DNA from: Candidatus Poribacteria bacterium
Lineage (GTDB): Bacteria > Poribacteria > WGA-4E > WGA-3G
Direction of reading: 5' to 3'
Assembly (NCBI GenBank): GCA_022821965.1
Contig: JAJECN010000059.1
Span: 1 to 64,000, forward strand
Length of the DNA: 64,000 nucleotides
Of this stretch, positions 41,555-49,766 are shown in pieces. The notes under the pieces were generated by a model. That model saw only the letters and a list, made by a program, of their open reading frames with translations, had not been told where the DNA came from and searched no databases. The position numbers and the translations under genes were made by a program. The first letter of the stretch is position 1, and every line of letters begins with the position of its first letter.

Positions 41555-42217
41555 TTATAGGTTTCCTGATGGCGAGCTTCCGGCACCTACTTTGACGTGT
41601 GTATCTGCTAACTGAGTTTCTACATGGGCAATACACTCTTGAAGGTTCTTAAACGGAGAACTCGGATATGACTCTATGCTGAAATTCAAATCGTTTTCAC
41701 CGAAGGTTACCATATCCACGCCGGGTTTCGCGAATTTGCGGACGTTGATGACGGCATCAACAGACTCAATCTGTAAGATAAGAATCCCTGTATTGTTCCA
41801 CCATTCGGCGTATCCAAGGCGGTCCATGCCGCGGTCGATACCGTACCCATTGCTGGGACCCCAACTCCGTTTTCCCATCTGCGGATAATAGAATGCATCG
41901 ATTGCCTCATCTACCGTTTCGATCTTCTCAACTTGCGGCACGACAATGGCAAGAGGTCCTAAGTCCAACAGGTTGCCTATCAGGTAAGCGTTTCGGGTGT
42001 GTTTAATTCGGAGTTGCACACCGATACCGAATTCGTTTGCCATCTTGCAATATTCGACGAGTGTATCTTCGTTCGCCGGTCCATGCTGGTGGTCGGTTCC
42101 GATTAAATCGTAGTCATCTTGGCTAAGAGCGGCTTCCATCTCGTCGCGGGTACAGCCGAAGGGGACACCGGCGATCTTAATCGCTTCTTTACTGTGGATG
42201 CGTTGTTTTAAGGACAT
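41555..42217 (-). CDS. HpcH/HpaI-type aldolase
   Basis: 220 aa from ATG 42217 (MSLKQRIHSKEAIKIAGVPF), which has AAGGAG in front; the longer open frame has no SD and falls in the promoter. It has the TIM-barrel pattern of class II pyruvate aldolases: YDLIGTDHQHGPANEDTL with the catalytic His, IVVPQVEKIETVDEA, QIESVDAV with a metal-ligand Glu, and VTFGENDLNFS, where the usual GxxDL motif supplies the ligand Asp. It is predicted to cleave or form 4-hydroxy-2-oxo acids with a divalent metal. It lies first in an operon with the Gfo/Idh/MocA gene. Confidence 0.75.
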   Translation of the reverse strand: MSLKQRIHSKEAIKIAGVPFGCTRDEMEAALSQDDYDLIGTDHQHGPANEDTLVEYCKMANEFGIGVQLRIKHTRNAYLIGNLLDLGPLAIVVPQVEKIETVDEAIDAFYYPQMGKRSWGPSNGYGIDRGMDRLGYAEWWNNTGILILQIESVDAVINVRKFAKPGVDMVTFGENDLNFSIESYPSSPFKNLQECIAHVETQLADTHVKVGAGSSPSGNL

Positions 42218-42257
42218 TGGGATGATCTCCTTGGGGTTCAACCAGATTATGATGTCT

Positions 42258-42285
42258 ATTATAGGTGTTTTCGGATTTTTGTCAA
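42258..42285 (-). promoter_or_regulatory. Promoter for the aldolase-oxidoreductase operon
   Basis: Minus strand TTGACA (42280-42285), 16-bp spacer, TATAAT (42258-42263), 40 nt before the ATG at 42217. It lies inside the 5' extension of the longer open frame, supporting the shorter start. Confidence 0.6.
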
Positions 42286-42384
42286 GTTTTTTGAAATCAT
42301 TTTCATCACGATTCAATTCTTGCGAAGCGTTCTTGTGGGAGTACTTTGTAAATCCGATTTATCTGTGAGCAATAGATTGAAATC

Positions 42385-42413
42385 TTGAAAATTTCGCGGA
42401 ATTCTGCTAATCT
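42385..42413 (+). promoter_or_regulatory. Promoter for the PhyH-SDR operon
   Basis: TTGAAA (42385-42390), 17-bp spacer, TAATCT (42408-42413), then a ~35-nt leader with GGAGA before the ATG at 42455. It is divergent from the aldolase promoter. Confidence 0.5.
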
Positions 42414-42454
42414 GTATTCTCAACATACTCTGGAACTGCGGAGAAAGAAAATTA

Positions 42455-43291
42455 ATGTATACCATCCATTCCACATTGACGGAAGAGGAGAAGTGGTACT
42501 TCGATTTACACGGGTTTCTCGTTTTACGGAACGTTGTTCCGAAGGACGAGATTGAGGAGATGTTAAAGGTACTTCGGCATTGGTTGACGATTGATGAAGC
42601 TGACATCCCACCGCCACTCGACCGTGGACGACAGGAGCCTTGCAAAACGCACATTGGGCATATCCAATATGGGCATCGCCTCTTTGAAGACCTCGCGATG
42701 AATCCCGATATTATGCGGGTTGTGGCGGGTTTGACAATGAACGCCCCACGTCTGTTTCACTGCAATTTCACTATGATGACGAAACACAATGCTCCGCAAC
42801 ATTTTCATCGTGATGATAGCGGCTTTAAATTCCCTCTGGGATTTCGCAATCCGCACAACGATTATCAGGCTGCTGCTGGACATATCTATTGTAGCCACAT
42901 TGCGACGTGGGTTGCCCTTGTGGATGTACCCCCCGGAACCGGTTTTTGTCTCGTCCCCGGCAGTCATAAATCTCTGTTTCAGACACCGCCAGATCTGCCT
43001 GTGAAGCACGATCCGCCCACCTCAATTACACTACCGATGGAGGCTGGTGATGTGGCGATCTTCTCGACGAATCTGCTTCACGATGCGAGTCCGTGGACGG
43101 AAGATTACCCGCGCATGAACATCTTTCAACGCTACCAATTGAGTGTCTATTTCAATGAGACTGGAAAGGGTGGATATCCCTTTGACGAACATCGGGATAA
43201 AATCTCGGATGCACAATATGAACTGGAATCGCTATCAAAAGAGGTAAAGGCGGCGGTGAAACCCGTTTTACCGAATGGAGGTCGTAAATGA
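42455..43291 (+). CDS. Phytanoyl-CoA dioxygenase (PhyH)-family Fe(II)/2-oxoglutarate enzyme
   Basis: 278 aa. The iron-binding facial triad is intact: HFHRDD (His118, Asp120) and a distal His in TNLLHDASPW, with a nearby Arg for 2-oxoglutarate. VPGSHKS is also typical of the family. Members hydroxylate a range of small organic compounds; the substrate is unknown. Its stop overlaps the start of the downstream SDR gene by 4 bp (ATGA), a tight translational coupling that suggests sequential steps on one metabolite. Confidence 0.8.
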   Translation: MYTIHSTLTEEEKWYFDLHGFLVLRNVVPKDEIEEMLKVLRHWLTIDEADIPPPLDRGRQEPCKTHIGHIQYGHRLFEDLAMNPDIMRVVAGLTMNAPRLFHCNFTMMTKHNAPQHFHRDDSGFKFPLGFRNPHNDYQAAAGHIYCSHIATWVALVDVPPGTGFCLVPGSHKSLFQTPPDLPVKHDPPTSITLPMEAGDVAIFSTNLLHDASPWTEDYPRMNIFQRYQLSVYFNETGKGGYPFDEHRDKISDAQYELESLSKEVKAAVKPVLPNGGRK

Positions 43292-44049
43292 GTTTAAATG
43301 GACAAGTTTGTATCATCACAGGGGGTGGCAGCGGTATTGGTCGCGGTGCTGCCCTCGCAATGGCGGAAGAAGGTGCGACGGTTGCCATTATCGGTAGAAC
43401 GGAATCGAAATTGACATCTGTTAAAGCCGAAGTTGAAGCAGCTGGCGGGAAAGCGGCGAGCTACGCAATTGATGTGGCTGACTACGATGCCGTTGAGGGG
43501 ATGACTGCCGATGTGCTTAATAAGTTCGGGCGAATTGATGTGCTTGTGAACAATGCTGGACATAGTTCGCACAATCGGCGACTTCTCAACACAACCCCTG
43601 AAGAGATGCGGTCGGTTATTGATTCTAATTTGATCGGCACGTTTTTCTGTACAAAAGCGGTTGTGCCAGCAATGCTGGAAGCGAAATCGGGAACGATTAT
43701 CAATATCTCGTCGCTTGCGGCGGTCACGCCGGGTCCATTTAGTGGTTTCGCCTATGGTGCAGCGAAGGCGGCGGTTATCAACTTCACGGAGTTTCTCAAC
43801 GCCGATTTAAGAAACACGGGTATTCGGGCGAGTGTGGTCGTGCCGGGTGAGGTAGCAACACCGATTCTGGACAAGCGTCCAATTCCACCGGATGCTGATG
43901 CTCGCGCGACGATGGTAGGTGTTGACGAAACCTCAGCGGCGATACTGCTCATAGCGACGCTGCCGCAGCGGAGCAACATCCCGGAGTTAGTCATCCGTCC
44001 GACAATGCATCGGAATATGACAGGCGAAATCGTTGAGTTGGACGATTGA
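43288..44049 (+). CDS. Short-chain dehydrogenase/reductase (SDR)
   Basis: 253 aa, classical SDR. The coenzyme loop is GGGSGIGRG (~10-18), then NNAG, the catalytic Ser in INISSLAAV, and YGAAK with the catalytic Tyr and Lys. It is predicted to oxidise or reduce a hydroxyl/keto group with NAD(P). It overlaps the PhyH gene by 4 bp and converges on the DUF3179 gene, whose stop is at the next base. Confidence 0.88.
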   Translation: MSLNGQVCIITGGGSGIGRGAALAMAEEGATVAIIGRTESKLTSVKAEVEAAGGKAASYAIDVADYDAVEGMTADVLNKFGRIDVLVNNAGHSSHNRRLLNTTPEEMRSVIDSNLIGTFFCTKAVVPAMLEAKSGTIINISSLAAVTPGPFSGFAYGAAKAAVINFTEFLNADLRNTGIRASVVVPGEVATPILDKRPIPPDADARATMVGVDETSAAILLIATLPQRSNIPELVIRPTMHRNMTGEIVELDD

Positions 44050-45081
44050 TTATCGACTATAAATTGTCGTTTCAGGGTAGTAGCGCGCCCACGCGAACCA
44101 ATAGATGTTGACAGCGGGCAGCCGTTCTAAACGCGTGCCTTTCTCTTTACCCGCTGTTGCCTCACCTGTAACCAAATTCCAGCGTGTTCCTGTATTGTCC
44201 TCTATGGAGTGCTGGTCTTGAGGGGTGAAGATTCGCACGTCCTCCCCAACTTTCCGGACAAAAACTGCCGTTGCGAACGACGCTTTGTCGTGGAAGATGA
44301 GCAGCGGCACCTCGCCAAGGGTGTCGTTGATAACAGCGGTTTCGGCGAAATGGGTCAACGGATAGGCACGGAATTGTGTGGTGCCATCCTTTGCTGGCAC
44401 TTGAACGCCAATCACGAGGGATTTATTCGGCAGTCTGTTATCGGTGTATTTCATTCCGCTCACACCGGCACGCTGACTGGCGTGGTAGTCCGCATAGACA
44501 TCTTGGCTTCTACTCTCTTGCATTCCACCTCTGGTAGGCACAGACAATACCCGCGTCTCTGGATAGTTGAATTGCCATGTTTTCCATGCGATCTGTGGCA
44601 TGGAGGCGAGTGATTTCAACCGCTTGCCTTTGAGCGGTCCCTGTATCGCCTCCCCGGTGATATGCGACCAGAGGGAACGGGTCTGATGGTCATACATCAA
44701 CAGCGCGTCCCGCCACAACTTGCCACTCACCCCGAAAGTATAGGTTTTACCTTCAAGTTCTCGACTATACACGATAGCCGTTTTGCAGAGCGGTCACCAC
44801 GTCGTGGCGATTTTCTGTCCACCCACAAGGTCGTTGACGATCTCGTGTCCGTTTAGCAGATAGAGCGAATAGGCGTGGCTTTCGTCATTGAAGGTTACAC
44901 CGATGACGGGGGCATCCGCGTCTAATTTTGCTTCACTTGCTGACACAAATTGTGGGTCGGTGATGGCGGGGATAGCGTCGAACGGTAGTAGGGTTCGGAT
45001 TGCGTCGTCACTATAGTCTGCGGCGGTTGCGCAGGCGGTAGTTGCAAGTAGTAGTATGAGGATGAGCATGTAGTTTTTCAT
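44050..45081 (-). CDS. DUF3179 protein with in-frame TGA at the first Cys of CPLC: candidate selenoprotein
   Basis: Read through one TGA (44794-44796), the frame encodes 343 aa. There is a signal peptide (MLILILLLATTACATA), then LPFDAIPAITDPQF and LNGHEIVNDLVGGQ, the TGA, PLCKTAIVYSRELEGKTYTF, GVSGKLWRDALLMYD and SLWSHITGEAIQGPL. These are continuous DUF3179 landmarks, and the family consensus at the break is C-P-L-C, so TGA stands exactly for the first Cys. No other stop or frameshift occurs. A stem-loop begins 13 nt after TGA. The simplest positive reading is selenocysteine (U-x-x-C redox motif) in an exported protein. Alternatives are a nonsense mutation or a sequencing error; then the gene would be broken into 44794-45081 and a fragment below. 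SelA/B/C/D genes are not in the window. Confidence 0.65.
44762..44796 (-). promoter_or_regulatory. TGA codon with SECIS-like stem-loop
   Basis: After TGA (44794-44796) and 13 nt, CGGCTAT (44774-44780) pairs with ATAGTCG (44762-44768), 7 bp with one G-U, over a 5-nt loop CGUGU. The loop has a G at its second position, about 22 nt downstream of the TGA. Bacterial SECIS elements lie within the coding region just after UGA with a G among the first loop bases at such distances. The base after TGA is C, a context that favours recoding over termination. Confidence 0.5.
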
Positions 45082-45118
45082 GATGTTTCCTTGTTTTTTG
45101 TGTAGGTGTATGATAGTA

Positions 45119-45457
45119 TTATTTCTTTTCAGATGAGTCTATTTCAGCATTAATCTCACTTAATGTTTTTCCTCTGCTTTCGGCTAAGGCGAAGAGTGCT
45201 TCGATGCGCTTCAGATTTCGGGTTTCTAACTGACTTAGCAATGCCTGATATTCTGTCAGTTCGTCTTCGCTTAAGATTTCATCTTCACACTTGCGCCACA
45301 ACTCCTGATACCGTTGTTGTTCTTTTTTCGACAATTGCGAGTTGTCTCGGATGGTTGCTAACAGAGTGGCTTCCGTATCGTTCTTATCAAGTTGTCGAAG
45401 GGTCCAGCCTAAATTGCGTAATTCATAAATAAAGTATTTCATTTGATCTTCCGACAC
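45119..45457 (-). CDS. Small charged helical protein of unknown function
   Basis: 112 aa, GTG start with AGGAGG five bases upstream. It is almost wholly helical and charged. LSKKEQQRYQELWRKCEDE followed by LSEDELTEYQALLSQLE and NLKRIEALFALAESRGKTL resembles a common small-protein family in cyanobacteria and planctomycetes that is annotated hypothetical, often next to nuclease or toxin-like genes. No such neighbour is visible here: it precedes the DUF3179 gene by 37 bp on the same strand. Confidence 0.6.
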   Translation of the reverse strand: MSEDQMKYFIYELRNLGWTLRQLDKNDTEATLLATIRDNSQLSKKEQQRYQELWRKCEDEILSEDELTEYQALLSQLETRNLKRIEALFALAESRGKTLSEINAEIDSSEKK

Positions 45458-45617
45458 ACTAACCTCCTATAGATCCGCGCTCTCATCAAAACAAAGATAA
45501 CCGGTGTAAAACACATCATGATCCTATATAACCCGGGCACCCAGAGCCAGAACTCCTTAAGATGTTTTTTCACGATCTCCATCACCTTGACTATTGAATG
45601 TGAAATCTGCTTAAAAG

Positions 45618-45665
45618 TTGGCACAAAATCAAAGACGTGCTATAATACTTTCAAATTATAGCACG
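45618..45665 (+). promoter_or_regulatory. Promoter with 11-bp inverted repeat over the -10, for the M42 peptidase gene
   Basis: TTGGCA (45618-45623), 17-bp spacer, TATAAT (45641-45646). CGTGCTATAAT (45636-45646) and ATTATAGCACG (45655-45665) are perfect complements 8 bp apart, covering the -10 and the likely transcription start. This is either an operator for a dimeric regulator or a 5' hairpin in the mRNA. Confidence 0.6.
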
Positions 45666-45685
45666 ATTACTAAAGGAATGCAAAG

Positions 45686-46756
45686 ATGAGTAAAACTTCA
45701 ATTGAACTGCTCGAATCATTAACACAAGCTGACGGGATTCCCGGTTATGAAGGGGAAGTGCGGGATATTTTTCGCGAGCGAGTCTCCGATGTAGGTCCGA
45801 TTGGGACGGACAAATTGGGGAGTATCTTCTGTACGCGCGCTGGAAGTGCCGAGCATCCTCGGATAGTGCTTGATTCACATTTAGACGAAATCGGTTTTGT
45901 TGTGCAAAATGTCACAGATAACGGGTTTGTCAAGTTTCTGCCGCTCGGTGGTTGGTGGGCACATACACTGTTAGCGCAACGGGTCACAATCACAACGAAG
46001 TTAGGCAAAGTACCCGGGGTTGTCGGTTCAACGCCGCCGCATCTGCTCTCAGGATCGCGTGATAAGGTCTTAGACCTGAAAGACCTTTTTATTGATATAG
46101 GAGCTGAGAGTGAGGAACAGGCAGCAGAAGAATATGGTGTGTTACCCGGATGCCCAATTGCACCTTACGGTCCCTTTACGCGGATGAAAAACGAGAAATT
46201 GCTTGCTGCGAAGGCTTTCGATAATCGCGTTGGTGTTGCAATCGTGATTGATGCCCTTTTGAAACTTGAAGAGCATCCGAACACCGTTATCGGTGCGGGG
46301 AGTGTTCAGGAGGAAATCGGTTTGCGAGGCGCGAAAACGATGGCGGCAAGTGTGGAACCGGATCTCGCAATTGTGCTTGAGGGACCGCCTGCAGATGATA
46401 CGCCAGGGTTGAGCGTCGGTAATTCACAGGGAAAACTTGGCGGCGGTGTCCAAATTCGGATAATTGATTCTTCAATGGTTGTCAATCCAAAGTTGGCGGA
46501 TTATGTGATTGAGACGGCGAAGCGGCATGAGATACCATATCAACTCGGTGTGCGTCAATCGGGTGGGACGGATGGTGGTGCGATCCATCAATCCGGTAGA
46601 GGTGTACCTTCCGTTGTCCTCGGCGTGCCGTCGCGTTATATTCATAGTCATGTTTCAATTATTAACATTGATGACTACAACGCAGCGTTGGATTTGACGA
46701 TGCATCTCGTCCGTGAGATTGATGCATCTGTTTTGGAAGGATTTCTGTTCGGTTAG
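45686..46756 (+). CDS. M42-family metallopeptidase (glutamyl/deblocking aminopeptidase type)
   Basis: 356 aa, family length. Zinc ligands and catalytic residues can be traced: DSHLDEIGF, AKAFDNRVG, the catalytic pair in SVQEEIGLRGA, LEGPP, and PSRYIHSH near the end. M42 enzymes form large cytosolic dodecamers that trim peptides from the N-terminus. GNSQGKLGGGVQIRI and GVRQSGGTDGGAIH are also typical. An SD-like AAAGGAA lies before ATG. It is transcribed from the promoter at 45618-45646. Confidence 0.88.
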   Translation: MSKTSIELLESLTQADGIPGYEGEVRDIFRERVSDVGPIGTDKLGSIFCTRAGSAEHPRIVLDSHLDEIGFVVQNVTDNGFVKFLPLGGWWAHTLLAQRVTITTKLGKVPGVVGSTPPHLLSGSRDKVLDLKDLFIDIGAESEEQAAEEYGVLPGCPIAPYGPFTRMKNEKLLAAKAFDNRVGVAIVIDALLKLEEHPNTVIGAGSVQEEIGLRGAKTMAASVEPDLAIVLEGPPADDTPGLSVGNSQGKLGGGVQIRIIDSSMVVNPKLADYVIETAKRHEIPYQLGVRQSGGTDGGAIHQSGRGVPSVVLGVPSRYIHSHVSIINIDDYNAALDLTMHLVREIDASVLEGFLFG

Positions 46757-46798
46757 TCACGTTTTGAAGCGTGTTCTCTTTTTTAGGGAGGATAAACA

Positions 46799-47638
46799 GT
46801 GGAAGCTACCTTACCGAAAGTCTCTTTTTGTAATCATCAAATCAGTAAGTTGGTGATCGGGGATAATCCGATTTACGGCTACTCTCACTTCAATCAACTT
46901 CTTTCACAGCATCAGCAGGAGTATCATACACCGGAGCGAGTCGTGGCGACGCTGAAGCGGGCAGAGGAAGCAGGAATCAATGGTTGGCAGAATAGCATGA
47001 CGGACCGCTCAATGTCCGATCTACAGCTGTACCGAGATGCGGGTGGCACGATAAACTGGTTCTGCCTCAGCCAAGGTTCTCGCTGGTACGAGGATCCCGA
47101 TCATGTTTTTGAAGCTGCGAAACACGATCCGATCGGTATGGCACCACACGGCGGTGGTGTCGGGCACAGGTGTTTGCGTGAAAACAGGCTTGATTACCTA
47201 CAGGACATTCTCAAACGCATTCGCGATACTGGGGTGCTTGTTGGTCTATCCGTCCATGACCCGCGACTTTTGCACATCGCTGAAGATGAAGCGTGGGATA
47301 TAGACTATTACATGACCGGACTCTATAATCTGCACGGTGGTAGCGAAAAATTTACCCAAAAATTCGGCTACGCGCCGTTGGGTGAGATTTACGCGCGGGA
47401 GGACCGTGATGAGATGTGCAAGGCGATACAACGGACAGAAAAGCCATGCCTCCTCTTCAAGGTACTTGCGGCGGGTAGAACAATCGGAAGCGCGGAACAG
47501 ATTCGGACAGAAGTGAAGTTCGCGATAGAAAACACCAAACCGATTGATCCGTTATTGCTCGGTATGTATCAGCAGTTCGGCGATCAGATCGGTCAAAATG
47601 CCCAATTGATTACGGAACTTTGCGCAGAATTGACGTAA
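46799..47638 (+). CDS. Uncharacterised TIM-barrel-like protein
   Basis: 279 aa, GTG start after AGGGAGGATAAACA. The pattern of ISKLVIGDNPIYGYSHFN, VVATLKRAEEAGINGWQNS, INWFCLSQG, DPIGMAPHGGGVGHRCLREN, VLVGLSVHDPRLL and CLLFKVLAAGRT resembles an eight-stranded barrel related in layout to aldo/keto-reductase- or epimerase-type proteins. I cannot name an enzyme. It lies between the M42 gene and an aldo/keto reductase, all plus strand, suggesting sugar or polyol metabolism. Confidence 0.55.
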   Translation: MEATLPKVSFCNHQISKLVIGDNPIYGYSHFNQLLSQHQQEYHTPERVVATLKRAEEAGINGWQNSMTDRSMSDLQLYRDAGGTINWFCLSQGSRWYEDPDHVFEAAKHDPIGMAPHGGGVGHRCLRENRLDYLQDILKRIRDTGVLVGLSVHDPRLLHIAEDEAWDIDYYMTGLYNLHGGSEKFTQKFGYAPLGEIYAREDRDEMCKAIQRTEKPCLLFKVLAAGRTIGSAEQIRTEVKFAIENTKPIDPLLLGMYQQFGDQIGQNAQLITELCAELT

Positions 47639-47694
47639 TTTACCAACTTCGCGCGAGGTCTTTCGACTTGCTCAGACATCATGGAGGCTGAAAA

Positions 47695-48678
47695 ATGGAG
47701 ATGCGGACGTGTGGAAAATCTGGAATTGAAATCTCACCGATGGGCATTGGCTGTTGGTCTTATGGTGGTGGTGATTATTGGGGACCGCAAGCACAATCGG
47801 ATGTTACCGCTGTTGCTAACGCTGCATTGGATGCCGGCATCAACTTCTTCGATACAGCGGAGGGATATAACGACGGACGAAGCGAGGAGGCACTTGCCGT
47901 CGCACTAAAAGGCAGGCGACACGAAACAGTCATCGGCACGAAGGTAAGCCGACCGGATCCGGCTACGATCCGTGAACGTTGCGAAGCGAGTCTCCAACGC
48001 TTGCAAACGGATTATGTTGACATCTATATGATTCACTGGCCCGACGATGAGATTGCTATTGAAGAGAGTATGGCTGAACTGACGCGTCTACAGGAAGATG
48101 GACTCATCCGTGCGATCGGTGTAAGCAACTTCGGGGTGGAACAACTTACAGCAGCACTTGGGACAGGGGCATCTATTGCTGTGAATCAGGTTTGCTATAA
48201 CCTCTTGTCGCGAGCAATAGAGCCTGAGTTGCTTCCACTGTGTCGGGAGCATAATGTCGGTATCTTAGGGTATATGCCGCTGTTGCAGGGAATCTTGACT
48301 GGACAGTATAAAAGCGCAGAGGAGATACCGCCGGTGCATTCCCGATTTCGCCATTTTCGGGATGACCGAGCACAGGCTTCACACGGTGAAGAGGGTGCGG
48401 AGGCGGAGATGTTTGAGACCTTGGAGGCTATCCGGCACATCGCGGAGGCTGAACAGGTCCCGATGGCACGACTGGCGATTGCGTGGGCGATGGCGAGACC
48501 GGGGATTGCGTGCATGCTTGTTGGTACTCGGAATATAAATGAGCTGCAGGAAAACCTGAACGTTATCGAATACACGCCGTCTGCTGATGTTATTGATAGA
48601 CTTGACACGGTGACTGCCCCACTTTTAGAAAAAATGGGAGCGAATCCGGATTATTTCACCGGAGCGCGCATTCATTAG
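47695..48678 (+). CDS. Aldo/keto reductase
   Basis: 327 aa. It shows the AKR features: ISPMGIGCWSYGGG at strand 1, FFDTAEGYNDGRSEE with catalytic Asp and Tyr, VIGTKVS with Lys, YMIHWPDD with His, IGVSNFGVEQL, and a C-terminal cofactor site MLVGTRNINELQENL. It is predicted to reduce carbonyls with NADPH. GGAGG lies 8 bases before the ATG. It is followed after a short gap by a PhyH gene. Confidence 0.88.
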   Translation: MEMRTCGKSGIEISPMGIGCWSYGGGDYWGPQAQSDVTAVANAALDAGINFFDTAEGYNDGRSEEALAVALKGRRHETVIGTKVSRPDPATIRERCEASLQRLQTDYVDIYMIHWPDDEIAIEESMAELTRLQEDGLIRAIGVSNFGVEQLTAALGTGASIAVNQVCYNLLSRAIEPELLPLCREHNVGILGYMPLLQGILTGQYKSAEEIPPVHSRFRHFRDDRAQASHGEEGAEAEMFETLEAIRHIAEAEQVPMARLAIAWAMARPGIACMLVGTRNINELQENLNVIEYTPSADVIDRLDTVTAPLLEKMGANPDYFTGARIH

Positions 48679-48729
48679 TTTCATGTGAAGATATACAGTA
48701 AAATTTCCGACAGGAAAAGGATTTACACG

Positions 48730-49620
48730 ATGGCAGAACAGTTAGGCATTAGATTCAATAAAGACTTCGGGAATCCGTTGGCAACGGCAGCTGCCGATAT
48801 TACGCAGACGAATGCCGATGGTGAACCTATTGTCCCTTTAACGCAGGAACAAAAGTATCTTTTCGACAAAAACGGATGGTTCTTGGTGCCGGGTGTGCTG
48901 ACGGAATCGGAGGTTGAAGAGATGCGCGATTTCTGTTACCGTTTAAAAAACGACCCTGAAACGATTCCGCAACACCACCGCTCCACTTACGGTGGACCTC
49001 TGGAGAAGTTGACGGATCACCCGGTGGTGGTAGCGTTCGGCAACGAATTTCTCGCGACACCGTATCTTGCCTCAGACACCTGCTACGGTTTCCGTATGGA
49101 GATGAGTTTTATGGCGTTGCGTTCGGCAACGGACGATCCTCCCTTCGCATTTAGTCCGCATAACGGTAACGGTATGTTTCGGATGCCGGGTGATTGCCAC
49201 CAATACCAATGTTTACCCGGACAAGCGTATAGTGGATTGACGCGCGTTGTCTGGGAGCTCAACCCTGTGGAGAAGGACGACGGCGGCACGATGTTCATTA
49301 CGGGCAGCCACAAGGCGGCTTATACTGCACCAGAGGATGTCCACACACAAGACTGGGAATTTTGGGACACCTATTCTTGTCCTGCTGGGTCTGTTATTAT
49401 CTTTACGGAGGCAATTACGCATAGTGGACAAGCGTGGCAAAACCCTGATACTGATCGGGTCGCTGTTTTTAACGCGTATAACTCAGTAGATAAGCGGTGG
49501 ACCCTGTCGAGACCGCCACAAGCGTTATTTGAGGAGATGCCTCCGAAACGCCAGACTCTCTTTCGTGATGCTTATGTGAAAGGCAATGTAACAGGGACAG
49601 CGTTTGATATGGCATTATGA
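48730..49620 (+). CDS. PhyH-like protein with HxG instead of HxD
   Basis: 296 aa from ATG 48730 (MAEQLGIRF), which has AAAAGG in front; an upstream GTG is less likely. The PhyH fold is indicated by FLVPGVLTESEVEEMRDF, LNPVEKDDGGTMFITGSHKA and EAITHSGQAW with distal His and Arg. The proximal metal motif reads SPHNGNG, i.e. His144-x-Gly146, where dioxygenases have Asp. Loss of this carboxylate is the hallmark of Fe/2-oxoglutarate halogenases, which bind a halide in the gap, but also occurs in inactive homologs. It sits beside an aldo/keto reductase and another PhyH gene. Confidence 0.7.
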   Translation: MAEQLGIRFNKDFGNPLATAAADITQTNADGEPIVPLTQEQKYLFDKNGWFLVPGVLTESEVEEMRDFCYRLKNDPETIPQHHRSTYGGPLEKLTDHPVVVAFGNEFLATPYLASDTCYGFRMEMSFMALRSATDDPPFAFSPHNGNGMFRMPGDCHQYQCLPGQAYSGLTRVVWELNPVEKDDGGTMFITGSHKAAYTAPEDVHTQDWEFWDTYSCPAGSVIIFTEAITHSGQAWQNPDTDRVAVFNAYNSVDKRWTLSRPPQALFEEMPPKRQTLFRDAYVKGNVTGTAFDMAL

Positions 49621-49627
49621 ATAGCCG

Positions 49628-49766
49628 TGAGCTTAACCGAGCCGCCAGGAAAAGCAGAAATTCGTTAAAATAGCGCGTAGCTTGGAGCGAAGTGGAAAGC
49701 GGGTCTACGGGGTGAAACGTAAAAACTGCCAACCCACCTAACCGAACCGCAAGGAAATCTAAAAAA
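49628..49766 (+). repeat. Dispersed leader element before the third PhyH gene
   Basis: It begins with TTAACCGAGCCGCCAGGAAAAGC, has a middle block CGTAGCTTGGAGCGAAGTGGAAAGCGGG (compare GTAGCCCGTAATGAAGTGG at 23375), and ends TAACCGAACCGCAAGGAAATC-TAAAAAA directly before ATG 49767. Confidence 0.55.

Noticed and set aside
44050-45081. Frameshift as the cause of the split DUF3179 gene
   Set aside because: Both halves are in the same frame; only a single TGA separates them, so no insertion or deletion is involved.
45439-45624. 61-codon minus-strand open frame
   Set aside because: It overlaps the good start of the 112-aa gene, has no SD and no recognisable pattern.
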